The position numbers and the translations under genes are program-made. This document shows, piece after piece, positions 8,757 to 20,573 of a stretch of DNA of 64,000 bases. The number at the start of each line of letters is the position of its first letter. Positions within the stretch are counted from its first letter, which is position 1. The stretch is from QIAW01 sp035487295 (GTDB taxonomy: Bacteria; Acidobacteriota; Terriglobia; Terriglobales; Acidobacteriaceae): NCBI GenBank assembly GCA_035487295.1, contig DATHMH010000020.1:186001-250000 (forward strand), read 5' to 3'. The notes below the pieces were generated by a model. It saw only the letters and a list, made by a program, of their open reading frames with translations. It had not been told where the DNA came from and ran no database searches.

Positions 8757-9671
8757 TTAGGAGAGGTCCAGGGTCCGCCCGGTCAGCAACCGGTATGCTT
8801 GCACGTACTTTTCCGTAGTGTGCGCCGCAACCTCGTCAGGCAGCGCCGGAGCCGGAGGCTGCTTGTTCCAGCGAATCTCCTCCAGGTAGTCGCGCACGTA
8901 TTGCTTGTCGTAAGAATCCTGCGCACGCCCGGGCTGATACTTCTCCGCCGGCCAGAAGCGGGAGGAATCGGGCGTAAGCACCTCATCGCCCAGTATCAAT
9001 CTCCTGGCTGTATTGCCGAATTCAAACTTTGTGTCGGCGATAATAATGCCGCGGCCAGCGGCGTATTCGGCCGCCCTGGTATAAATTTCCAGGCTCAAGC
9101 TGCGTAATTTTTTGCTCAAGTCGCCGCCTACCCGCTTTACCATCTCTTCGAACGAAATATTTTCGTCGTGCCCGCTGAGCGCCTTGGTGGCGGGAGTGAA
9201 AATGGGTTCGGGCAGCTTATCGGATTCCTTCAGCCCTGCCGGCAACTTGATGCCGCACACCGTGCCGTTCTGTTTATATTCCTTCCAGGCCGAACCCGAG
9301 ATATAGCCGCGTACGACGCACTCAACGGCAATCATGTCTGCCTTTACTACCAGCATGGAACGGCCCGACAGCTCGCTGCGATATTTTTGCAGATGCGCGG
9401 GATACTCGTTCACGTTGGCCGTCACCAGATGGTTCTGGGTAACGCTCTTCAGAAAATCAAACCAGAACAGAGACATCTGGGTGAGCACGCGGCCTTTGTG
9501 AGGAATGCCGGAAGCCAGAACGTAGTCAAAGGCGGAGATGCGATCAGTTGCTACGAAGAGCAAATGTTCGTTGTCCACGCGATAGACGTCACGGACTTTG
9601 CCGCTGGCGTAAAGTTCCAGGTCCGCGAAATCGGTTTGCAACAAGACGGGATGGCCGGTTCGGATATGCAC
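8757..9671 (-). CDS. purC: phosphoribosylaminoimidazole-succinocarboxamide synthase
   Basis: SAICAR synthetase joins CAIR and aspartate with ATP in purine synthesis. Diagnostic stretches are the opening ELYASGKVRDVYRV, the conserved ECVVRGYISGSAWKEY and the signature IIIADTKFEFG. At 304 residues it is the longer form (as in yeast and many Gram-negative phyla) rather than the 237-residue E. coli form. It is the first gene of a purC-cvpA pair and has a convincing promoter and a 16-bp dyad directly upstream (9699-9743). Confidence 0.96.
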   Translation of the reverse strand: MHIRTGHPVLLQTDFADLELYASGKVRDVYRVDNEHLLFVATDRISAFDYVLASGIPHKGRVLTQMSLFWFDFLKSVTQNHLVTANVNEYPAHLQKYRSELSGRSMLVVKADMIAVECVVRGYISGSAWKEYKQNGTVCGIKLPAGLKESDKLPEPIFTPATKALSGHDENISFEEMVKRVGGDLSKKLRSLSLEIYTRAAEYAAGRGIIIADTKFEFGNTARRLILGDEVLTPDSSRFWPAEKYQPGRAQDSYDKQYVRDYLEEIRWNKQPPAPALPDEVAAHTTEKYVQAYRLLTGRTLDLS

Positions 9672-9698
9672 AGAACTCTTACTCGAAGACAGTGGCGT

Positions 9699-9726
9699 AT
9701 TCTAACCCCAGAAAAAAATTTGTCAA
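9699..9726 (-). promoter_or_regulatory. sigma70-type promoter of purC-cvpA
   Basis: Read on the minus strand there is TTGACA (9726-9721), 16 bases, then TAGAAT (9704-9699), about 28 bases before the purC start codon. This is one mismatch from the ideal hexamers. The -35 box directly abuts a perfect dyad (separate entry). Confidence 0.65.
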
Positions 9727-9727
9727 C

Positions 9728-9743
9728 GTGACCACTTGGTCAC
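9728..9743. promoter_or_regulatory. 16-bp perfect dyad next to the purC -35 box (possible operator)
   Basis: GTGACCACTTGGTCAC is a perfect 7-2-7 inverted repeat lying one base upstream of the TTGACA box. The symmetry extends with bulges to GTCAA/TTGAC on both sides (about 9722-9749). Its placement suggests binding of a dimeric regulator or activator of purine genes; which one is unknown. Confidence 0.4.
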
Positions 9744-9980
9744 TTGACCTATTGTGCAAGAATTTTTGGCTGAAAAACAGTTGACAGAAATTGAATTTTT
9801 AGATCAATGCAAAATTCTTTAATGGTTTGATGCATGGAGAAGCAACGAAGCTGTGGATAACGTGTGGATAAAGTGGCTGCTCGGAATTTTATAGGGTGAA
9901 TTAAATTTCGTGCGAAGGCTCCAGAGTTGTTTGGATTGCCGTAAGCAGGGGCTAAAGTGTTCGTGTGAGTACGTGAAGGG

Positions 9981-10070
9981 GGCGTCGTCCCTACGGGACT
10001 AACATCACTTTTACGCGTACCCAACGCTGAAGCGCTGGGCTATAACACGTCACCCCTTCGGGGTTGTTCG
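9981..10070. repeat. 90-bp dispersed repeat, copy A
   Basis: This stretch has three small hairpins in order: CCCTACGGG, CCAACGCTGAAGCGCTGGG and CCCCTTCGGGG. The same succession recurs at 37219-37310 with clear base-by-base similarity, including the shared start GGCGTCGTCC. It occupies part of the 497-bp gene-free stretch between purC and smc; the rest of that stretch (9750-9980 and 10071-10168) is AT-rich and I see no gene in it. Confidence 0.7.
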
Positions 10071-10168
10071 CTATCGAGCTCCCACATAGAATTCCAAAAG
10101 CCCAACAAAATATCTATGTCCAGCGGCATGACTAAAAAGTCGTGCCGTGATACAAGGCTCTTGGTTTG

Positions 10169-14119
<3,951 letters not shown>

Positions 14120-14470
14120 AACGTTCTCCCTAGTCGTCCTGCGCTCTATTACTTAGATTGCGTGAGAGCAGAGGCTTTTGTTCTGTCCCGCAGGCAAATA
14201 AATTTTGTTCCCCGCGGCTGGACAGGGATCAAGAACACAACCATTGCTGCTTAATGTACCGAGGAAGTTAATAACGGTCAAGCATTAAACGCACAATATC
14301 TTGTGTTCTACGGCCCCTTACCGCTGTATATCGCACAGCATTTGATGCAAATAGCCAAAAATATGCGTTCGGAGAGGAAAGTAGCAATGAGGTAGGAGTT
14401 ATCGCGAGAGCTAAATGAACTTTATCGCTTCTGAAGGCCAAAATCAAGCGAAAGTGCCGTCTGACGCCTT

Positions 14471-14499
14471 CCACAGCCGGCGGGACGCCGGCGCTACGT
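14471..14499. repeat. small dispersed palindrome (GCCGGCG GGA CGCCGGC)
   Basis: A perfect 7-3-7 palindrome at 14476-14492 lies in the 453-bp gap between smc and the next gene. A related AGCCGGGGACGGCT occurs at 2763-2776. The rest of the gap (14120-14470) is AT-rich; it must hold the divergent promoters of smc and the 198-residue gene, but I see no confident hexamers and no gene. Confidence 0.45.
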
Positions 14500-14572
14500 C
14501 TTGATCTGAAACGAAATCCATCAGCACCACACCATCTCCTGTGCAGTACAACTGAAAGGAGCAGTTCCCATT

Positions 14573-15169
14573 ATGAGCATGCAAAGAAAGTTGCTGTTTA
14601 CTGTTTCTATAGTATTGGCTTTGCTGGTCGCGAGTATTCCAAGCGCAGCGCAGAGCAGGCCCCGATTCGATCCCGATGGCGATCATGACAGGGACAAGAT
14701 ACAAACCATGTGGATTGATCACCTGGTATTTCTGCCGGGTGATCCCAGCGTGCAGACGTCGTTCAACGCGGTCAACTCCGGGGTGGGCGGCGGATTAAGC
14801 GGGCTGATCATTACCTCTTCGACCCTCGGCGACGAGGCAGATGGCGGAGGCAACAAAGTGGTTGAGACCGCATTGGAAGTTCCACCTGGCTTCGATATTG
14901 TGAGCGTGCGGGTTTGTTATGAGAATTCCAATCCACGCAGCTTTATCACGCAAACACGGCTGGCACAGGTGCAGAACCCTCCCAGCACGGCCCTGGTTCT
15001 GCTGGATGATCCAACCCATCTCAATGCCGCGGGTCCGGTTTGCGTTAACAGCCAGCCCACGCTGGTGAATCCGGCAAAGGGATCGGTCCTTCTCAGCTTG
15101 CGCGTCAATTTTGGAGATACGACTGACAAGATCGTGCTTCGGGCGGTCGGACTGAATCTCGTTAAATAA
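14573..15169 (+). CDS. small secreted protein of unknown function
   Basis: A 198-residue protein with a clear Sec signal peptide (residues 1-27, MSMQRKLLFTVSIVLALLVA to SAAQ). The start ATG follows an AAAGGAG site at 7-10 bases. The mature part is beta-rich with alternating hydrophobic residues, contains two cysteines (in VRVCYEN and GPVCVN) that could form a disulfide, and a Gly-rich turn near GVGGGLSG. I do not recognise the family. It stands alone between smc and rimO and is followed by a plausible terminator. Export to periplasm or surface is the only functional statement the sequence supports. Confidence 0.7.
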   Translation: MSMQRKLLFTVSIVLALLVASIPSAAQSRPRFDPDGDHDRDKIQTMWIDHLVFLPGDPSVQTSFNAVNSGVGGGLSGLIITSSTLGDEADGGGNKVVETALEVPPGFDIVSVRVCYENSNPRSFITQTRLAQVQNPPSTALVLLDDPTHLNAAGPVCVNSQPTLVNPAKGSVLLSLRVNFGDTTDKIVLRAVGLNLVK

Positions 15170-15216
15170 TCGGCAGTCCAGACCAACAAGGATTGCAAGC
15201 GGTGTAACAGAGAAAG

Positions 15217-15262
15217 TGCCTGGAAAAGCTCTTGGGGGAGCCGCCAGGCATATTTCTTTTGA
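15217..15262 (+). terminator. probable rho-independent terminator
   Basis: TGCCTGG (15217-15223) pairs with CCAGGCA (15244-15250), with an inner GCTC/GAGC helix, followed by TATTTCTTTT. It lies 48 bases after the stop of the 198-residue secreted protein. The stem is short and the T-tract interrupted, so efficiency is uncertain. A 12-bp perfect palindrome CGATCGCGATCG follows at 15285-15296, near the rimO stop. Confidence 0.5.
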
Positions 15263-15319
15263 ATTTGGTTTTAGAAAGAAATTTCGATCGCGATCGTAAC
15301 TGGTAATCTCGAAGTAACG

Positions 15320-16861
15320 CTACACTAGGCGTGCGACCAAATCGTAGTCATGGGCTTCTGTAATTTCGCAGCGGAGGAACTGGCCGGCTTGAGCGTTCTC
15401 GCAAGCGCCAAAATCGTTAATAAAAACTTTGCCATCAATTTCCGGGGCATGCATCTGGGTGCGGCCTTCCCATAACAAGTCAGTCTCCTGCGATGGGCCT
15501 TCAAGGACAACATCAAACTGCCTGCCTATCAAAGCGCGTTTCTTACGCTTGCTGATCTGGCGCTGGAGCTGCATCAGTTTCTTACGGCGGCCTTCAATAA
15601 CACGCTGCGGCAATTTTTCCTGCAAGTGGAACGCCCTGGCGCCCTCTTCATCGGAATAGGCGAAGGCCCCCATCCAGTCGAACTCGGCGACGCGTACAAA
15701 GTTACAGAGCTCTTCAAAGTCGCGATCGCTCTCCGCAGGAAAGCCCACAATAAAGGAAGTTCGCAGTGTCAAATCGGGAACAGCGCGGCGCATCTTCTCA
15801 ATGGACCGCAGGAAAATATCGGCATTACTGCCGCGTTTCATGCTCTTGAGCACCGGGCCTGAGGCATGCTGCAAAGGAACATCAATGTACGAGCAAATTT
15901 TCGGATTGGAGGCGATGGCCTCCAGCAAGCGGCCTGTGATCTTATTGGGATAGGCGTACAGGAAGCGCACCCAGCGAAGGTCGTTAATCTCAGCTAAGCG
16001 CTCGAGCAAACGAGCCAGGCCGTCTTTCAGGCCGAGATCTTCACCATAGCAGGTTGTATCCTGCCCGATGAGGGTGATTTCACGTACTCCGCTTTGCGCC
16101 AGGCGTTCGGCCTCTGCCACCACCGATTCAAACCTGCGGGAGCGGAATTTCCCACGCAGTTGCGGGATGATGCAGAAGCTGCAAGGGTGATCGCATCCTT
16201 CGGCAATCTTGATGTATGCAAGATGCCGCGGGGTGGCCAGGATGCGCGGCGTAGTTTCGTCGTACAGGTAATTGGGCAGGTCGGCAATGGCGCCATCCCA
16301 TTCGTTGCGTGAGAAGCGTCCGGCGGCCTCGCGGGCATCACCTTCAGCGCGGGAAGCAGACTGACCGTCGGGTTTGGAGTATGTTGCTTCCGGTCGCGAA
16401 GTGAAAATCCTGAACGGTGAAAAATCCGGCGGCGAGGATGCGGCCGGCTTGGCTAATCCGGCGCTGGCAATGATTTGCTGCAGCTCACCGGTGCCGACTA
16501 CGGCATCAACTTCCGGGATATTTTTTTGAATCTCGTTGCGGTAACGCTCGACCAGGCATCCGGCAACGATCAACTTTTTGGCGCGCCCAGCGGGATTCTG
16601 CGGCGAAACCTTGTGCCGCGCCATTTGCAGGATGGTATCCACCGACTCCTGCTTGGCGCTGTCAATGAACGAGCAGGTATTTACCACGATGACATCCGCT
16701 TCATCGGCGCGAGGGGTGATCTCGGCGCCCACAGAAGCCAGCATCCCCATCATAACCTCGCTGTCCACGAGGTTTTTGGGGCACCCGAGGCTGACAAAAC
16801 CCACCTTAACGGGGGAATGCAGCGATGGGGAAGGGGCTTCAGTTGTGGGTTTGGATGACAT
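15320..16861 (-). CDS. rimO: ribosomal protein uS12 methylthiotransferase RimO
   Basis: A radical-SAM methylthiotransferase modifying the conserved aspartate of ribosomal protein S12. The N-terminal UPF0004 domain supplies three cysteines for one cluster (SLGCPKN, VNTCSF, AGCLVERY); GCDHPCSFCIIP carries the CxxxCxxC radical-SAM cluster; a TRAM domain ends the protein (LIGRQFDVVLEGPS onward). LGCPKNLVDSEVM separates RimO from MiaB. The protein has 513 residues against about 440 in E. coli, the excess being a linker of about 70 residues (Ser/Pro/Arg-rich) between the N-terminal and radical-SAM domains. It is a single gene, with a long inverted repeat upstream of its start. Confidence 0.95.
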   Translation of the reverse strand: MSSKPTTEAPSPSLHSPVKVGFVSLGCPKNLVDSEVMMGMLASVGAEITPRADEADVIVVNTCSFIDSAKQESVDTILQMARHKVSPQNPAGRAKKLIVAGCLVERYRNEIQKNIPEVDAVVGTGELQQIIASAGLAKPAASSPPDFSPFRIFTSRPEATYSKPDGQSASRAEGDAREAAGRFSRNEWDGAIADLPNYLYDETTPRILATPRHLAYIKIAEGCDHPCSFCIIPQLRGKFRSRRFESVVAEAERLAQSGVREITLIGQDTTCYGEDLGLKDGLARLLERLAEINDLRWVRFLYAYPNKITGRLLEAIASNPKICSYIDVPLQHASGPVLKSMKRGSNADIFLRSIEKMRRAVPDLTLRTSFIVGFPAESDRDFEELCNFVRVAEFDWMGAFAYSDEEGARAFHLQEKLPQRVIEGRRKKLMQLQRQISKRKKRALIGRQFDVVLEGPSQETDLLWEGRTQMHAPEIDGKVFINDFGACENAQAGQFLRCEITEAHDYDLVARLV

Positions 16862-16890
16862 GCAATCTTTCTATTTTAGCATTGAAAAGA

Positions 16891-17058
16891 TTTCACCACG
16901 GAGGCACAGGAAATTGAGTCATCGGATCATTGAGCCATTGAGTCATTGATGAGTCATCTGATTTTATGATCGGTAATTGGACAATCTGATGAACAGGATT
17001 TTCACAATCGCTCAATCCTAAAATGACTCAATGACCCGATGGCTCAATGATTCAATTT
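16891..17058. repeat. long inverted repeat filling the rimO-transglutaminase spacer
   Basis: The left arm starts with TTTCACCACGGAGGCACAGG and AAATTGAGTCATCGGATCAT (from 16911); the right arm ends ATGGCTCAATGATTCAATTT at 17058. The arms are near-complementary over about 37 bases and consist of repeated CATTGAGTCATTGA units. The right arm covers the stop codon of the transglutaminase gene. The left arm shares its composite layout with 2580-2642. Confidence 0.7.
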
Positions 17059-19232
17059 CTTCGTGCTGCTGTTTCCACTTCCTCATATAGTTCCGGCAAA
17101 CGTTTGGCATCTTCTGCCATCTCGCCGAAGCGTGCCCGATGATAGTGCCGGGTAAACGTCGAAACTGCGCGCCGGAGCTCCGGGTCGAGAATCGAAGTCA
17201 CAAATTCTGCCGGGGTTTGCGCCGGTTTTTTTTCGCAGCCCCGGCGGGCCAGCGATGCCGTCATACGTTCATACCAGATGGAAGCGGCCGCGCGCGGCGC
17301 CTGTTCCGGCCTGGTGGCAATCCGATACTTGCGCCATGAGGAGAGCAGATTGCGGCCATTCATGGCGATCAACAACAGCAGAACCAGACCTGCCAGAACC
17401 GCGCCATAATGCCGCAGCACTTGCCGCAGGTCAGTCCTGCGCGCCTTGCCCAGCAGGTTGTAATAGTTGTGCAGGACTGTCAGCTTCCAGTCAAAGATAC
17501 GGCCGCGCGTGAACAAGAACATCCTGGCTTGCAGGTTATTTTGACGGCCGAAATCGTAGTTGATGACCCATTCACGCCAGAACTCGCCTAACGCGTCCAG
17601 ATATAAGCTGAAGCGTGAAGAACGAAACAGCGAAGCAGGATTGGGATCGGGCGGGGTTGGGTCGAAGGTGCTCCAACCGTAACCGGGAAAATACACTTCC
17701 ACCCAGGTATGCGCATCGCTGGCCCGCACGATGTAACTGGAAGTCAGATCATTAAACTGGGCGCTGCGGAAACCGTTGACTACGCGCGCAGGGATTCGCA
17801 ATGTGCGCAGCATGATGGCCATGGCGGAGGCAAAATATTCGCAGTGGCCCTGTTTGCGAGTGAACAAAAATTCTGCCAGCGGATCTTGCGGCGGGGTCTG
17901 GGAAAGCTTCAGCGTGTATCCGTAATGCGATCCCAGGTATTCTTCAATGGCCCGCGCGCGGTCATAATTATTGGTCTTGCCGGTGGCGATCGCAGCCGCC
18001 AGTGGCGCGATACGCGCATCAAGTTTGGGCAGTTGCAGATAATCGAGCTCGACTTCCGGAGGAAACTCTCCCGCAGCCCGGCGCAGCAATTCCGGACCGG
18101 TCTCTGAAATATCGGACTGTGCCTGGTAGATGCCAATGGGCTCATCGGTAAAGACTGACGCGGCCCGGTCTTGTGTGACCGAATGATAATTGCCGGCAAG
18201 CGACTCTCCGAAAGGGGCCATGAAGAAGACATTCGTTCCCAGCGGCTCCATGATTACGCGATAGTTCAACATGCGGCTTTGGGAGCGCGGATCGTTCGCG
18301 TCAAATTGCAAGCCAAAACCCTCTCCCGCTTGCGGCCGCAGGTGGAAGCGCCCCGAACTGCCGCGCGGAATGGCAGCAGGCATCAGCGGATTGCTCCATT
18401 TGTGGCCGTCAAAAAGCCCCAGGGCCACCCCGCGCCATTTTAAATTAGAGAAACTTCCCCGGGTATCGCCGTAAATCTGTACATGCATGACGATCGAGCT
18501 CGATTGCTTGATCTCGCCGATCTGGCCAAGCTGGACCTCGTTCCCGAATCCGGTAAGCACGTCGTTGTTTTGCGCAAGCTGGCTCAGGTAGCCATTGCCG
18601 GTGCGGGGAAGCACATAAAAAACAACAGGAGACGCCACGGCTGTGCTGATCACCAGAATCACGGCCGCAACCAGGACCGCACGACTTAAAGCTGTGGGCT
18701 CAGGCACTTCCCAGGCGTGGGCAGTGGCGGCCTCGGCAGAGCGCTTCATCTCCATACTCAGAAATGTCGTCGCGGTCAGGACAAGAAACAGCAGGAATGC
18801 GAAAAAGAAGGTACTGCTCACCGTGAGCACAGCAGCCGCCAGGACCATGAGGAATGCCAGCAGCGCGAGATACAAATTGTCGCGCTGGCGGCGGGCCGAA
18901 AACATCTTGATGGCCATGATGAAAAGCACCAAGTGAACGGTGGCATACACGAAGTTTCCGGAAAGCAGGAAAAAATCGGCGGCATAAAAAAGCACGTAGA
19001 ACAACGTGGCGTAATTGGTGTAACGCTCCGAGAGCCTGTATTCACGCCCGCGTACCAGTAATACGCCCCTAACAATGAGAGCGGCCGCGATAAATATAAG
19101 CGAGAGCAAGTCCAGTTTGCCGGTGCTGGCAAGGGTGAGAAAGCCGGTTGCGATCAGCAGGTAGAGCGAGGCATCAAAGAAGCGTTCGATGGCCAGAGGA
19201 GCCCGTATGCGTACTGCCGAGCCGGAAGACAC
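17052..19232 (-). CDS. DUF3488/transglutaminase-core membrane protein (TgpA-like)
   Basis: A membrane protein with about six N-terminal helices (RFFDASLYLLIATGFLTLA onward), a large extracytoplasmic transglutaminase-like domain and a further helix near the C-terminus followed by a cytosolic tail. The catalytic triad is visible as Cys in QGHCEYFASAM, His in DAHTWVEVYF and Asp in STFDPTPP. This layout (DUF3488, transglutaminase core, DUF4129-like tail) matches Pseudomonas TgpA; the natural substrate is uncertain. The frame is open to an ATG at 19439, but that lies across the SRP RNA gene, and homology begins only at about ERFFDASLY. I chose GTG 19232, giving 726 residues; the ribosome-binding site there is weak. 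Confidence 0.85.
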   Translation of the reverse strand: MSSGSAVRIRAPLAIERFFDASLYLLIATGFLTLASTGKLDLLSLIFIAAALIVRGVLLVRGREYRLSERYTNYATLFYVLFYAADFFLLSGNFVYATVHLVLFIMAIKMFSARRQRDNLYLALLAFLMVLAAAVLTVSSTFFFAFLLFLVLTATTFLSMEMKRSAEAATAHAWEVPEPTALSRAVLVAAVILVISTAVASPVVFYVLPRTGNGYLSQLAQNNDVLTGFGNEVQLGQIGEIKQSSSIVMHVQIYGDTRGSFSNLKWRGVALGLFDGHKWSNPLMPAAIPRGSSGRFHLRPQAGEGFGLQFDANDPRSQSRMLNYRVIMEPLGTNVFFMAPFGESLAGNYHSVTQDRAASVFTDEPIGIYQAQSDISETGPELLRRAAGEFPPEVELDYLQLPKLDARIAPLAAAIATGKTNNYDRARAIEEYLGSHYGYTLKLSQTPPQDPLAEFLFTRKQGHCEYFASAMAIMLRTLRIPARVVNGFRSAQFNDLTSSYIVRASDAHTWVEVYFPGYGWSTFDPTPPDPNPASLFRSSRFSLYLDALGEFWREWVINYDFGRQNNLQARMFLFTRGRIFDWKLTVLHNYYNLLGKARRTDLRQVLRHYGAVLAGLVLLLLIAMNGRNLLSSWRKYRIATRPEQAPRAAASIWYERMTASLARRGCEKKPAQTPAEFVTSILDPELRRAVSTFTRHYHRARFGEMAEDAKRLPELYEEVETAARRN

Positions 19233-19311
19233 AGCATTATTGTACCCCGTAAAGACAGGGCGTTTCCTGGTATGAAATCGGCGGCTGCGAGTCCATTTGA
19301 TAAAATCATCT

Positions 19312-19418
19312 GTCAGGCATTGGGTCCCGCGCAACGCAATCCCGCCAACCCCGCCAGGTCCGGAAGGAAGCAACGGTAACGGGCTCGTGCGTGTGCAGCG
19401 GGTACCCCGGTGCCTGGC
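19312..19418 (+). ncRNA. ffs: bacterial small SRP RNA (4.5S type)
   Basis: The apical core CCAGGTCCGGAAGGAAGCA followed by ACGGTAACGGG and the GTGCGTGTGC strand match the conserved helix 8 of SRP RNA with its GGAA tetraloop. The ends pair over about 14 bp: GTCAGGCATTGGGT (from 19312) with ACCCCGGTGCCTGGC (to 19418). The length of about 107 nt is that of the E. coli-type RNA without an Alu domain. It binds Ffh in cotranslational membrane targeting. A -10-like GATAAAAT lies just upstream (19299-19306); no clear -35. Overlapping open frames on both strands here are not genes. It sits directly upstream of fabH. Confidence 0.93.
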
Positions 19419-19499
19419 AACTGGACCTTCAGGCAGCATTCCCGGGTGTGGCGAGTATCTGGACCGCTCGGCTCTTCACAAGTTTCGGAGACATTACAT

Positions 19500-20498
19500 T
19501 TGCAAAACCTATTAGGCGCCAAGATTACCGCATTGGGAACTTACGTTCCGCCCAAGATTCTTACCAACGCCGACCTGGAAAAAATGGTGGATACCACCGA
19601 TCAATGGATCGTAGACCGTACCGGCATCCGCCAGCGCCACATCGCAGAAAAGGGAGTAGCCTCCAGCGACCTGGCGGTGCAAGCGGCTTGTAAAGCCCTG
19701 GCCCAACGTGGAATCGGCGCCACGGATCTGGATGCCATCATTGTGGCCACGGTCACACCTGACATGTTATTTCCTTCCACTGCTTGTCTGGTGCAAGACA
19801 AATTAAGCGCCAAAGGGGCCTGGGGATTTGATGTATCGGCGGCCTGCTCCGGCTTTGTTTATGCCCTGCAAACCGGCGTGCAGTTCGTGCGCACGGGAGC
19901 ACACAAGAGAATCATGGTCATCGGCGCAGACGTCATGTCTTCGATCATTGACTACACCGATCGGGCCACCTGTGTAATTTTCGGCGACGGCGCCGGTGCG
20001 GTGCTGGTAGAACCGGCCGCCGATGGCGAGCCGGGCTTTATTGACTTTCTCCATGAGATTGACGGTTCAGGGGGGGCCGCGCTGAATATGCCCGGCGGCG
20101 GAAGCCTGCATCCCCCTTCGCATGAGACTGTGGACAAGAGAATGCATTATGTCCACCAGGATGGGCAGGCAGTGTTCAAGTTTGCCGTACGGAAAATGGT
20201 TGAGGTTTGCGAAACCATCCTGAAACGCAACGGATTGACGGGCGCTGACGTCTCAGTCTTCCTGCCCCATCAGGCCAATTTGCGCATTATCAAAGCCACT
20301 GCCGAGCGCATTGGATTGAAACCTGAGAACGTAATCATCAATATTGACCAATTCGGGAATACCACGGCGGCGACCATCCCCCTCGCCATGCAGACCGCGC
20401 GCGAAAGAGGCAAATTGAAGAAGGATGATCTCGTGCTGCTGGCGTCGGTGGGCGCGGGATTTACCGTGGGAGCGACGCTGCTGCGTTGGGCCTACTAA
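19500..20498 (+). CDS. fabH: 3-oxoacyl-[acyl-carrier-protein] synthase III
   Basis: KAS III starts fatty-acid synthesis by condensing acetyl-CoA with malonyl-ACP. The active-site Cys116 lies in DVSAACSGFVYAL, the His in FLPHQANLRI and the Asn in NIDQFGNTTAATIPLAM. The N-terminal part reads AKITALGTYVPPKILTN, normal for FabH. The open frame extends upstream into the SRP RNA, but I place the start at TTG 19500: it follows GGAG (19487-19490) by nine bases and gives 332 residues, the usual length. An isolated fabH, without other fab genes, follows the SRP RNA closely and may be cotranscribed with it. Confidence 0.95.
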   Translation: MQNLLGAKITALGTYVPPKILTNADLEKMVDTTDQWIVDRTGIRQRHIAEKGVASSDLAVQAACKALAQRGIGATDLDAIIVATVTPDMLFPSTACLVQDKLSAKGAWGFDVSAACSGFVYALQTGVQFVRTGAHKRIMVIGADVMSSIIDYTDRATCVIFGDGAGAVLVEPAADGEPGFIDFLHEIDGSGGAALNMPGGGSLHPPSHETVDKRMHYVHQDGQAVFKFAVRKMVEVCETILKRNGLTGADVSVFLPHQANLRIIKATAERIGLKPENVIINIDQFGNTTAATIPLAMQTARERGKLKKDDLVLLASVGAGFTVGATLLRWAY

Positions 20499-20573
20499 AA
20501 GAGTTTAACCACAAAGGTCACAACGGAACAAAGGAGTTCTTCTGCGTGTATCTGCCCGAATGTGCGGCTAATT

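Noticed and set aside
15285..15296. 12-bp palindrome CGATCGCGATCG near the rimO end as an operator
   Set aside because: It lies downstream of two converging genes, not in a promoter region; a chance or restriction-like palindrome is as likely.
16911..17058. Possible CRISPR array because of repeated CATTGAGTCATTGA units
   Set aside because: Units are of variable length, contiguous and in both orientations, with no uniform spacers and no cas genes.
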